DNA of 50,754 bases, taken from NCBI RefSeq assembly GCF_017115165.1, contig NZ_JABXKF010000053.1, positions 1 through 50,754 on the forward strand. The letters run 5' to 3'. Source of the DNA: Nostoc sp. LPT (GTDB lineage Bacteria; Cyanobacteriota; Cyanobacteriia; Cyanobacteriales; Nostocaceae). The position numbers and the translations under genes were made by a program. How positions within the stretch are numbered: the stretch's first letter is position 1; every line of letters begins with the position of its first letter. The notes under the pieces were generated by a model. It was not told the DNA's origin. It ran no database searches and was given only the letters and a program-made list of their open reading frames with translations. This document shows positions 1 through 7,838 of this stretch, piece after piece.

Positions 1-62
1 ATCCATTCGCAGAATCGATCCCATACGTTGGCGCTTTCGCGACGTTGTAAGGTTGTTGTCAT
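1..62 (-). CDS. psbA: Photosystem II D1 protein, N-terminal 20 codons (partial)
   Basis: The reverse complement of the first 62 bases opens with ATG and reads MTTTLQRRESANVWDRFCEW, matching the highly conserved start of cyanobacterial D1 (MTTTLQ-RESANLWERFC-W). D1 is the reaction-centre subunit of photosystem II in the thylakoid membrane that binds the P680 chlorophylls, the secondary quinone QB and much of the manganese cluster. Only the stromal N-terminus is inside the window; the gene continues beyond base 1. It is read away from the rest of the window, so its promoter and leader lie in the AT-rich bases 63-250. The V-W-D variant in place of the usual L-W-E is a small difference that may distinguish one psbA copy from others. 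Identification is from the N-terminal motif only. Confidence 0.93.
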   Translation of the reverse strand, partial: MTTTLQRRESANVWDRFCEW

Positions 63-309
63 TGTTTTATAAATGCGATTATTTGCAAGATGAATTTTAG
101 GTAGGTTTGACTACCTGTTACACATCTTAAAGAATTTATTGCGTTTTGTAAAGTACTTTCAGAAAAAACTTTCTCTTGGGATTTACGCACCCACAGAAAA
201 TCCCCAAGCCTTTGAAAAAGGGGAGACTTTAGGTGATACCACTTGGGATTTTAGACTTCGGCTACGCTCAGTCGAACGATTGTGGATTGTGAAAAATGCA
301 CTTTATTCT
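63..309. other. psbA upstream region with a dispersed repeat
   Basis: This stretch separates psbA (minus) from the end of the next minus-strand gene. The psbA-proximal part is AT-rich and must hold its promoter and leader, but I could not identify convincing -35/-10 boxes. Bases 254-277 carry a dispersed repeat with the core CTTCGGCTACGCTCAGTC. The same core recurs at 17363-17386, 22903-22926 and twice at 37382-37431. Short reading frames here look like chance. Confidence 0.5.
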
Positions 310-981
310 TCAATTCGTTGCTGGCTGCTTGGATATGGATGTACCCACTTCCGGCAAAGGTGGACGCACAGATAAATAAACCAATGGGCCAAATAGCGGT
401 ATCAAGGTTATTAACCAGAAAAACTGCGGATTTTTCCAACCGCGACGCGCCATATCATCCCCCAACAATGTGGGAAATAATAGGCAGAGTAGACAAAAAT
501 CTAAACTCATCACATTGATGAAACGGTTAGTTTGCCACTCTTGCACAAAACTGCCCCAATCTCCTCCTCTTAAACCGTAGACAACTAGAATAACCGTGGC
601 TACCGCTAACACAAAACCAGTCACACGAGAATCTAGCAGCTTGAGCAAGGTATTCTTTTGACCGAGAAACTGATTATTTGGTTCTCGTAGGGCTAAATAC
701 GGCAACAAGGCAAAAGCACCAACTGCGAAAGAAGCAGTAGAAAACAGCCAAGCAGGTATTTTTTGTCCTCTACCATCAATAAAGACTACTGCGCTGTAAA
801 TAAGAGGCCAGATGCCCATGAGGTTGAATAGTGCTATGACTAACGGGTTAACACCTTGCCACTGGCCGATAGAAAGGTTTTTAATTAACTCGAATGTACC
901 GGGTTGATCGGCAGGCGCGAGTAAAAAAGCATAGACCACAAATCCCAGCCACAGCACGCCAAAGGCAATTTTTCTCACCAT
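310..981 (-). CDS. Conserved cyanobacterial multi-pass membrane protein, function unknown
   Basis: A 223-aa protein with about six hydrophobic segments (roughly residues 5-23, 47-68, 79-97, 117-134, 154-171 and 187-205), separated by short charged loops. The C-terminal tail (PPLPEVGTSISKQ) is polar. The layout is that of a small integral membrane protein with no recognisable catalytic motif. It lies downstream of hrcA on the same strand, 122 bp from it, and its 3' end faces psbA transcribed in the same direction. I recognise the general type as conserved in cyanobacteria but cannot assign a function. The ATG start is well placed at 981. Confidence 0.8.
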   Translation of the reverse strand: MVRKIAFGVLWLGFVVYAFLLAPADQPGTFELIKNLSIGQWQGVNPLVIALFNLMGIWPLIYSAVVFIDGRGQKIPAWLFSTASFAVGAFALLPYLALREPNNQFLGQKNTLLKLLDSRVTGFVLAVATVILVVYGLRGGDWGSFVQEWQTNRFINVMSLDFCLLCLLFPTLLGDDMARRGWKNPQFFWLITLIPLFGPLVYLSVRPPLPEVGTSISKQPATN

Positions 982-1103
982 AAAAGATTTAAGTAGTATT
1001 AATTATTGATTTTGTCGCAACAAATTGGGATATCTGCCAGCTATGGTATTGTTCACTTGACTAAACCCATAGCAGCTTGTCCGTTAAATATCACCTGATA
1101 CGA

Positions 1104-2273
1104 TTAAGGATTCAAATAACTGAAAGCTTCTGAGAGATAATCAGCAGCGGATGCCACGACTGCGATCGCACTTTCATAATCTAGGCGCGTTGGCCCCAAA
1201 ACTCCCACACTTCCTACAGGTACCGAACCTCGGCGATAGTTAGAAGAAATCAAGGTGCAGGTACGTATCGGTTCTAATGGATTTTCTGCACCAATGCGAA
1301 CCGTTACTTTTGGTTTACCACCATCCTCTGGTTCTGGTTCCTCAAATATTAATCGCCACAGTTGGTCTTGTTCTTCTTCCAACAGATGGATAATCGTTTG
1401 TACTTGCTGTAACTGGGAAAATTCTGGCTGGCGCAAAACTTCTGACACACCCCGAACCATAATTTGGGTTGCAGTTGGTGCAAGAGTGCGACGAGTCAAT
1501 TCAGCAACTGAGTTTTTCAAAAATTCCCCGTAGCGTTGGAACTCCTGATCTAGTTCGTTCCAGTTGAGGTAGGCTAATTCCAACAGACTTCGCCCCCGCA
1601 GGTGACTATTCAAAAAGTTAGAAACAATCTGCAACTCGCGATCGATTACCTCTGAATCCCGTTGTGTTTCTTCTGGTGTTGGCGACAAATCCATCAATTT
1701 AGAATGTGTCTCGTAACCATCAGTTACCACAATCAGCATAATCCGCCCGGCTTCAATTTGCACTAATTGCAGATGTCGCAATAGCGCTGTGGTCGTTTGC
1801 GGCATAGTGATCAAGCTAACGCAACCACTCAAGGTTGCTAAAATTTGTGCGGCTCCTTGCAGTAGGGTTTCTAAACTCCGATCTTGCCACTGTAGCTGCT
1901 TTTGCAGTGCCACCTCTACTTCTCGACCTATTTCCGTACCACTTGCCTGCGGGACGCTGCGCGAACGTGGAAGCAAGCTTCGCGTAGCGTCTGTCTGCGA
2001 CACGCTGCGCGAATGCAGAGAAGGTGTAATTAGCTGGTCAACATAAATGCGATAGCCTGAATCTGAAGGTACACGTCCAGCAGAAGCGTGGGGTTGATAG
2101 AGCAATCCAGACTTTTCTAAAACGCCCATCACATTGCGAATTGTCGCCGAGCTTACACCCAGGTCGTACTCTTCGACTAAAGCCTTTGAACCAACAGGCT
2201 CTGCCGTAGCAATGTAGTGACGTACCGTTGCCCAAAGTATATGCTGTTGTCGATTTGTTAACTGAACTTCCAT
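1104..2273 (-). CDS. hrcA: Heat-inducible transcription repressor HrcA with an in-frame repeat insertion
   Basis: A 389-aa HrcA from the ATG at 2273; the frame is open upstream to a TTG at 2297, but [10 protein letters not shown] is the expected N-terminus. The first about 75 residues form the winged-helix domain ([16 protein letters not shown], then VGSKALVE and SSATIRNVM). The rest is the GAF-like dimerisation domain with a C-terminal [13 protein letters not shown] motif characteristic of HrcA. HrcA represses dnaK/groE-type operons by binding CIRCE inverted repeats and is relieved during heat shock. Around residues 85-110 there is a low-complexity insertion ([21 protein letters not shown]) encoded by a dispersed genomic repeat at 1946-2021. 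It falls in the linker just after the DNA-binding domain, so the protein may still work. I saw no CIRCE next to hrcA or upstream of the Hsp70 operon at 5119. Confidence 0.93.
   Translation of the reverse strand: MEVQLTNRQQHILWATVRHYIATAEPVGSKALVEEYDLGVSSATIRNVMGVLEKSGLLYQPHASAGRVPSDSGYRIYVDQLITPSLHSRSVSQTDATRSLLPRSRSVPQASGTEIGREVEVALQKQLQWQDRSLETLLQGAAQILATLSGCVSLITMPQTTTALLRHLQLVQIEAGRIMLIVVTDGYETHSKLMDLSPTPEETQRDSEVIDRELQIVSNFLNSHLRGRSLLELAYLNWNELDQEFQRYGEFLKNSVAELTRRTLAPTATQIMVRGVSEVLRQPEFSQLQQVQTIIHLLEEEQDQLWRLIFEEPEPEDGGKPKVTVRIGAENPLEPIRTCTLISSNYRRGSVPVGSVGVLGPTRLDYESAIAVVASAADYLSEAFSYLNP
1946..2021. repeat. Dispersed GC-rich repeat inserted in frame in hrcA
   Basis: Two near-copies of a GACGCTGCGCGAA-type unit (around 1951 and 2010) flank an inverted relative (CTTCGCGTAGCGTCT). 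Related sequences lie between genes at 17473-17515, 20261-20287, 27125-27260, 29228-29281 and 39742-39805. Here the element keeps the hrcA frame open. Confidence 0.75.
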
Positions 2274-2745
2274 TATGGTATGTTTTGCTGAAGGCAAGTT
2301 TTAATCAAACTTTGAAAAAGTTTGTGGATTTAATCGAAAACAGAGAATATTAATAATTCATTAAGATAGCAAATTGTATAACTATATTTTGATAAGTATT
2401 TTTAAAGTTTATATACATACAGCATTTTTTAAGAGTAGGGTTGAAATAGTAGCTCAACTTTTTTTTGCAAAAGCTGCTGATTATAATGTACCCTTACGAT
2501 GCTTCTTTCTAACCGTACTTTTGCACAAATTTGCGCTTGCGACAGTATTATTAGATACGTATTTTTTTGCAATGGCTAGTGCTGAAGTGTGATTTGGGTC
2601 AGTCGAAAAGTTTTGTGCAGATGTACTTAATGCCCAAATTCCAAGCTTTCCGGCAAACCTTTAAAGTGATGTACTTCTGCCTTTAGGATAGCAAAAGTCA
2701 GATGGAAGAGTTAAGTCCCATCTGAATCATGTATTCGAGCAAAAG
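2274..2745. other. Intergenic, AT-rich, no gene seen
   Basis: About 470 bp between the start of hrcA (minus) and the stop of the rhodanese gene (minus). It should contain the hrcA promoter. It is AT-rich with no dispersed repeat and no convincing coding sequence. The one 72-codon frame at 2374-2592 begins on an alternative codon and has no family resemblance I can recognise. Confidence 0.5.
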
Positions 2746-3078
2746 CTAATACTGGGGAATTGAAGGGTCTACTAGTTGGGAATAGGCATCAATACCACCC
2801 GAAATATTTTGCACATTTGTAAAACCTTGAGCAATCAACCACTGGCACATTTGGGCAGAGCGGATGCCATGATGGCATAACACCAAGGTTTCGGCTTCGG
2901 GATTGAAGAGGGTAGGTACTCGATCTCCCCATTCGGCAAATTGACTTAAAGGTAGGTTGACAAAGCCCTCAATGCTAGCGATCGCCAATTCTTGTGGTTC
3001 CCGCACATCTACTAGCTGAATACTTGTATCACTAGAAGAAAGACGTTGCGCCAGTTCTTCTACACTAATTTGATTCAT
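2746..3078 (-). CDS. Single-domain rhodanese-like sulfurtransferase
   Basis: A 110-aa single rhodanese domain. Key features are the DVREPQE motif at residues 24-30 and the active-site loop C68-HHGIRS, where Cys68 would carry the persulfide. The following helix (AQMCQWLIAQGF) and the NISGGIDAYS segment are typical. Such proteins transfer sulfane sulfur from thiosulfate or protein persulfides, often for cofactor or tRNA thiolation, or act in redox homeostasis; the acceptor here is unknown. It is cytoplasmic, with no signal peptide. It is divergent from the DUF3352 gene at 3238, so the 160 bp between them holds both promoters. The length fits the GlpE/PspE-like single-domain group. Confidence 0.92.
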   Translation of the reverse strand: MNQISVEELAQRLSSSDTSIQLVDVREPQELAIASIEGFVNLPLSQFAEWGDRVPTLFNPEAETLVLCHHGIRSAQMCQWLIAQGFTNVQNISGGIDAYSQLVDPSIPQY

Positions 3079-3237
3079 GAGTTCCCTGTCATGAGGTTTT
3101 CGTAAATAGTCCTAATACTATTTATGGTGACAGAAAATTTCTGCCTTGACATCAGCATCCATTCTCAAGAGGGTTGATTGATTCTGCTAGGCTTTCTGCT
3201 TAAATGGCTGTAAACCGTCTTTTTTAATAGGTTTAAT

Positions 3238-4899
3238 GTGAATAGGCAACGTTCATTTATCGGTTTTTTCGTCGCTGGGGCGATCGCCCTGCTAGTAATT
3301 GCGATCGCAGGCTTTTACTGGTTTTTCGCTAAAAGTCCGGCTAACCTGATTGCTTCTAGCTCTGGGCCTGGTGCAGCCATATTCGTGTCGAAACTTTCCC
3401 CTGCAATGGTTTCATTATTGACGAATCCTGAGCGTTTGCAGGCGTTGGAGCGGGAAGAGGAACTATCTAAACTCAAAACCAGTTTATTCGCCAAGAGTGG
3501 CATAGATTACAAACAAGACATTCAACCCTGGTTAGGGGACGAAATTACATTAGCGATCGCTACCTTAGATATTGATCGCGATCCAGAAAACGGACAGCAG
3601 CCAGGGTATTTGTTGGCATTAGCAACCAAACAACCGCAGAAAAGCCGCGAGTTTGTCGAGTTGTTGTTTTCTAAAAGAGCATTAGCCGGAGCAAACTTAG
3701 CTGTTGAACAATATAAAGGTGTAAAACTGATTTCTGACAATTCTCAACCAGAACAAGACTTGCTTGCTGGTGCTGTTGTCGGTGAAAGCTTCGTTTTATT
3801 TGCCAACGATCCGAAAGTACTACGAGATGCTATCAATAACGTCCAAGCGCCCGATCTGAATTTGAGTAGCTCACCCGAATACCAAAAAGCTACCAAAGAA
3901 CGGCTTAAAGGGGGATTAGCTGTAGCTTTCTTGAATCTTCCCATCGTAGCAAAATGGCAAGGGTTAGAGTTACCAGAACAACTTTATAACAGTGAAATCA
4001 TATCCTTAGTGTTGAATCGCCAAGGATTGCTGGCAGAAACCACCTTTTTGACTTCATCGGAAATTGTCCCTCCATCTGCACCGCTATCTAAACCTGTGGG
4101 AGCATTACAGTATGTTCCAGCATCCGCAGGTTTAGCAATTTCCGGCTCGAATTTGAGTAATTTGGGTGACAGCGATTTAGCCAAGCTCTGGAGACAAGCA
4201 ACAGCAACTATATATGGTTCTGGGGAAGATGTGGTTTCTCGGTTAGCAAAACCTTTGGCGGATGTTCAAAAACGCTGGAGTATAAATTTACCAAAGGATA
4301 TTTTCAGTTGGGTACAAGGAGAATATGCCATAGCATTGTTACCTGATAAAGAGCAAACAACCCCACATTGGATTTTTGTGGTGGAAAAATCCGAAGGTGT
4401 AGAACAAGGCGTTGCTCGATTAGATGCGATCGCTTCATCTAACGGACTCAGCATCAATACCCTAAATATAGACAAGCAAAAAATCTCCGCTTGGACAGAG
4501 TTAACCACAGCTACAAAAAAAAGTGATGTCAAAGAAGGAGCATCTTTCAGCATTGAAACAAAAGTGCGGGGATTGCATACAACTTTAGGAAATTACGAAA
4601 TTTTCGCGTCTGACTTGGAGACAATCAATGAAATTCTCACAACCAAGGATAATTCCATAATTGACAATCCCAATTTCAAAGATAGTATCGCTGCAATTCC
4701 CCTACCAAACCAAGGCTATTTATATGTTGACTGGACAAAGAGCCAGAATTTGTTAGAGCATCAAGTACCGATTCTCAAACTAGTGGAAGTCTTAGGTAAA
4801 CCATTTTTTAACAACTTGCGATCGCTCACAGTTAGTAGTTATGGAACTGACAAGCGATCGCTCAAAGGTGGCGTTTTTTTCCAACTCAATAATTCCTGA
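3238..4899 (+). CDS. DUF3352 domain protein, membrane-anchored
   Basis: A 553-aa protein starting at GTG 3238. An N-terminal hydrophobic anchor (residues about 8-31) is followed by a long soluble region that would lie outside the cytoplasm. The order of motifs (PAMVSLLTNPERL, then DIQPWLGDEITLAI, then a repeat of the same architecture around VQGEYAIALLP) is that of the cyanobacterial DUF3352 family. A paralog is encoded at 22950-24719, with the equivalent DIAPWVGDDVTIAI and MKGEFLLSVIP segments. The function is unknown. It is followed by a strong hairpin terminator at 4921, so it is probably monocistronic. The start is chosen because the anchor follows directly and no ATG lies upstream in frame. 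Confidence 0.85.
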   Translation: MNRQRSFIGFFVAGAIALLVIAIAGFYWFFAKSPANLIASSSGPGAAIFVSKLSPAMVSLLTNPERLQALEREEELSKLKTSLFAKSGIDYKQDIQPWLGDEITLAIATLDIDRDPENGQQPGYLLALATKQPQKSREFVELLFSKRALAGANLAVEQYKGVKLISDNSQPEQDLLAGAVVGESFVLFANDPKVLRDAINNVQAPDLNLSSSPEYQKATKERLKGGLAVAFLNLPIVAKWQGLELPEQLYNSEIISLVLNRQGLLAETTFLTSSEIVPPSAPLSKPVGALQYVPASAGLAISGSNLSNLGDSDLAKLWRQATATIYGSGEDVVSRLAKPLADVQKRWSINLPKDIFSWVQGEYAIALLPDKEQTTPHWIFVVEKSEGVEQGVARLDAIASSNGLSINTLNIDKQKISAWTELTTATKKSDVKEGASFSIETKVRGLHTTLGNYEIFASDLETINEILTTKDNSIIDNPNFKDSIAAIPLPNQGYLYVDWTKSQNLLEHQVPILKLVEVLGKPFFNNLRSLTVSSYGTDKRSLKGGVFFQLNNS

Positions 4900-4920
4900 G
4901 ATTTTCAGAAAAGCTCAAGT

Positions 4921-4959
4921 GCAGAAGGTAAAATAATTTTTAACCTTCTGCCTTTTTTT
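4921..4959 (+). terminator. Rho-independent terminator of the DUF3352 gene
   Basis: The arms GCAGAAGGT and ACCTTCTGC (4921-4929 and 4943-4951) enclose an A/T-rich loop and are followed directly by CTTTTTTTG. It lies 22 bp after the stop codon and insulates the Hsp70 operon downstream. Confidence 0.8.
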
Positions 4960-5118
4960 GCCCCATGATATTTACGTAGATTTTCTGTAGCATTTGCTAT
5001 TTGTATTTGTAATCTTTGGATAGGTACTAACTGCTGGCTTATAAATTTAAGTTCGATGTAGCAGTGAGTCTCAAATACATCAGAAATAATTTACACAATA
5101 CCCAGGTAGCGATCAGTA

Positions 5119-7332
5119 ATGGGCAAGGTAATTGGCATTGATCTAGGAACGACGAATTCTGTCGCCGCTTTTAAGTTAGCAGAAGTGGAAGTGGTGACAG
5201 CTAATGATAATACGCCTCCAGATAGGAAACTGACGCGATCGGTCGTTGCTTGTGAGCAAAATAAATTTTTGGTAGGAGATCAAGCTTATAACCAACTCAG
5301 GGCTAATCCTGAAAACGTGGTTGTTTCCATCAAGCGCCTAATAGGAAGAGGTTTTGGCGATCCAGCCGTACAGAAACAAAAGTCAGAATTTGGTTACAAA
5401 ATTGCTCAACCGAGTCAGGGTACAGACAACAGTATTGCAGTGTGGCTAGGAGGCAAAGAATACCAGCCAGAGGATATTTCTGCTGAAATTCTCAAAAAAG
5501 TTGTGCAAAATGCCCAAGCTTATCGCCAAAGAATTGGTAAAACAGGCGAAGTCATAAACCAAGCAGTTATTACCATCCCCGCTTACTTCAACGACAAACA
5601 GCGTCATGCTACCCGTACAGCTGCACTCAAAGCTGGAATCACTCCCTTAGAATTGCTCCCGGAACCCACAGCCGCCGCCATATCTTACGGCTTTTCTCCA
5701 ACTGGGGATGATTTTAAAACGATTTTAGTTTTTGACTTTGGGGGTGGTACATTTGATGCTTCGGTGATTCAAGCAGCAGGAACTTCATTTATTGAACTGG
5801 GAAAAGCTGGGGATTTATGGTTGGGAGGAGATGACATTGACTCTCGGATCATCAAGTTTGTTAAACAGCAATTTGCCCAGCAAGAAGGAATTGCTGATAT
5901 TGATGGCTTGATTACCAAAATGCCCCACTATCAACGGGTGCGATTTAACGCCGATTTGAAGTTAGCAGTAGAACGCGCCAAAGTTGAATTAAGCACTGCT
6001 ACAATATCTCGCATTGCTCCTGCGACTCAATTACTCGACGAATTGGGTATTGCCATTCCTATTGAAGTAGAAATCACTCATGAGCAATTTGAGGAAATAA
6101 TTTTTGATTTGGTGGAGCGATCAATTCAGATTTGCCGCCAAGCACTACAAGACGCTGAACATCACCTAGAGATGGTAGATGTAGTATTATTGGTTGGCGG
6201 TTCTTGCCAAATTCCTGTAGTCCAACGCAAAGTCAGAGAAGCCTTTGGAGCCGATAAAGTAGTAGTGCATCCTCGCCCGATGTATGCGGTGGCTGAGGGT
6301 GCAGCAATTGTCGCGGCTGGACAAACAGACAAAGTAACTACAGTATCCCGCGATTATTTTATCAAGCTGGTGGATGGCAGAGAGCAAGTAATTAAGCGGG
6401 GTGATATTTTACCAGTGAAGACATCCCACACTTTTAAAACTGCTGCTAATGGACAACGGTTGATTCATTTTCAATTTTTTAATCCCGATCAAGTAAAAGA
6501 AGATTTGGATGGGGTGGGCGGAAATGAAAGTATTGGCGATATCTGGTTAGGGTTAAATCATGCTTATCCAAGAGGGACAGAAGTTTTAGTCAACTTGGAA
6601 TTAGATGAGAAAAACAGCGTTCTAGGGATGACTGCCACATTAAAAAATGACCCTTCAGAGAGAGTGAGTTGCACCTTTTCGCGGGGGCGATCAGATGAGA
6701 AAATATATAAGGAATTAGAGGAAACGATCGCAGAACTCAACGACCAAAACCTAACTCATATCGGCGTAGAAGAAGCGCTGAAGTTAGCCCTGCCAGTGGT
6801 GCAGTTAAGTAACCAAATCATCGATCCGAAGACCGGAGAGGAACGCAGCGATTTACGCGATCGCGCTGGTGCAAACTTGAAAAAATTCCAGGTATCCATG
6901 TCTAAGGAAAGCCTAGAAGCCAAGTACCTAATGAATGAATGCGATCGCCTAGTTAAATACTGCGGATCGATAATTCCTCAACCACAGCAGGAACGATTAC
7001 AAAAACTGAGTCAAGAATTGCAAGATGCCATCAACACCGATAACCTCTCCAAGATGGAATCTCAGAGTGAAGATGCAAGGCGAGAACTTGACAATCTACC
7101 TGATGAGGTCAAGCTTATTCAAGCTTGTCTTTTAGGAATCCGTCAAGCTTGTGCAGTTGCACCGACCGAAGCAAATGCCATGTCTGACAAACTTTTTCGG
7201 ATGCTTGGGGCTATGGAAAGTGATGATGGAAACGAAGCCAATCGCTTGTGGAGTGAATTGCAACCAGACATCCAGCGTTGGCTAAATGAGGAGTTACCTA
7301 GCAACAGCATTGTCACAGGAATAACGCGATGA
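5119..7332 (+). CDS. Divergent Hsp70-family chaperone (DnaK-like)
   Basis: A 737-aa Hsp70. The nucleotide-binding domain is intact: phosphate-1 loop IGIDLGTTNS (5-14), phosphate-2 loop VFDFGGGTFDAS (204-215), IPAYFND (153-159) and the adenosine motif LLVGGSCQIP (357-366). The domain ends near residue 400. The interdomain linker, normally a DVLLLDVTPLSL-type segment in DnaK, is replaced by KVTTVSRDYFIKLVDG (405-420). The beta substrate-binding part is shorter and altered, and the C-terminal about 190 residues are helical and charged without the usual DnaK tail. The chaperone can therefore bind and hydrolyse ATP, but allostery and clients are probably unusual. It is the first gene of a five-gene operon, and its stop overlaps the next start as ATGA. 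No CIRCE element is visible upstream. It is clearly not the housekeeping DnaK. Confidence 0.9.
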   Translation: MGKVIGIDLGTTNSVAAFKLAEVEVVTANDNTPPDRKLTRSVVACEQNKFLVGDQAYNQLRANPENVVVSIKRLIGRGFGDPAVQKQKSEFGYKIAQPSQGTDNSIAVWLGGKEYQPEDISAEILKKVVQNAQAYRQRIGKTGEVINQAVITIPAYFNDKQRHATRTAALKAGITPLELLPEPTAAAISYGFSPTGDDFKTILVFDFGGGTFDASVIQAAGTSFIELGKAGDLWLGGDDIDSRIIKFVKQQFAQQEGIADIDGLITKMPHYQRVRFNADLKLAVERAKVELSTATISRIAPATQLLDELGIAIPIEVEITHEQFEEIIFDLVERSIQICRQALQDAEHHLEMVDVVLLVGGSCQIPVVQRKVREAFGADKVVVHPRPMYAVAEGAAIVAAGQTDKVTTVSRDYFIKLVDGREQVIKRGDILPVKTSHTFKTAANGQRLIHFQFFNPDQVKEDLDGVGGNESIGDIWLGLNHAYPRGTEVLVNLELDEKNSVLGMTATLKNDPSERVSCTFSRGRSDEKIYKELEETIAELNDQNLTHIGVEEALKLALPVVQLSNQIIDPKTGEERSDLRDRAGANLKKFQVSMSKESLEAKYLMNECDRLVKYCGSIIPQPQQERLQKLSQELQDAINTDNLSKMESQSEDARRELDNLPDEVKLIQACLLGIRQACAVAPTEANAMSDKLFRMLGAMESDDGNEANRLWSELQPDIQRWLNEELPSNSIVTGITR

Positions 7333-7838
7333 AGATGAAACTGAACTGTCCTGTGTGTGATTACCAAGAAATTGAAGGTGACACTTGTCCTAACTGCGAC
7401 ACTGATCTTTCTGTAATTCGGATGCTTAAAGAATTACCGCAGGTGGAAGATCCTGTGCGACAAGTGAAAATTACCAAATGGCAACTAGGAGTTGCTTTAG
7501 TGCTGCTGATTATCGGCATTGGGTTGGGAGCAATGGGCAGTTTTATATTCCTGCAACCACAGTTACACACATTAACTGTCTCTTCTCCCAATCCAGTTAT
7601 TAGCGATCGCTTAAAACAACCAGTTAATCATGCCTCTGTGACAGCTAAGGAACCCCCAAAACCAATTACTTATACTGTTAAATCGGGAGATCACCTCAGC
7701 GCGATCGCCCAAAAATTTTGTGGTCAGGGAACCTCTTGGCAAGTAATGGTTAAAGCCAACCCCCAACTCAAAGGACGGGAAGATGATATAGACGTAGGGG
7801 ATGTGTTAAAAATCCCCAACTGCAAGGAGGGTGCTTAA
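7329..7838 (+). CDS. Zinc ribbon - transmembrane - LysM protein
   Basis: A 169-aa protein whose ATG overlaps the Hsp70 stop by four bases, implying translational coupling. Residues 7-23 form a zinc ribbon (C7-x2-C10 and C20-x2-C23). Residues 51-76 are a single transmembrane helix. After a Pro/Thr/Ser linker, residues 113-163 are a LysM domain (YTVKSGDHLSAIAQKF, then VGDVLKIPNC). LysM binds N-acetylglucosamine-containing glycans such as peptidoglycan. Positive residues before the helix (VRQVKITKW) place the zinc ribbon in the cytoplasm and the LysM outside. As the second gene of a chaperone operon it could tether the Hsp70 machinery to the inner face of the membrane while gripping the wall; that role is my inference. 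Two cysteines flank the LysM fold (131 and 165) and could form a disulfide. Confidence 0.85.
   Translation: MKMKLNCPVCDYQEIEGDTCPNCDTDLSVIRMLKELPQVEDPVRQVKITKWQLGVALVLLIIGIGLGAMGSFIFLQPQLHTLTVSSPNPVISDRLKQPVNHASVTAKEPPKPITYTVKSGDHLSAIAQKFCGQGTSWQVMVKANPQLKGREDDIDVGDVLKIPNCKEGA

Noticed and set aside
5000..5118. CIRCE element upstream of the Hsp70 operon
   Set aside because: No TTAGCACTC-N9-GAGTGCTAA-like inverted repeat was found on reading this stretch.
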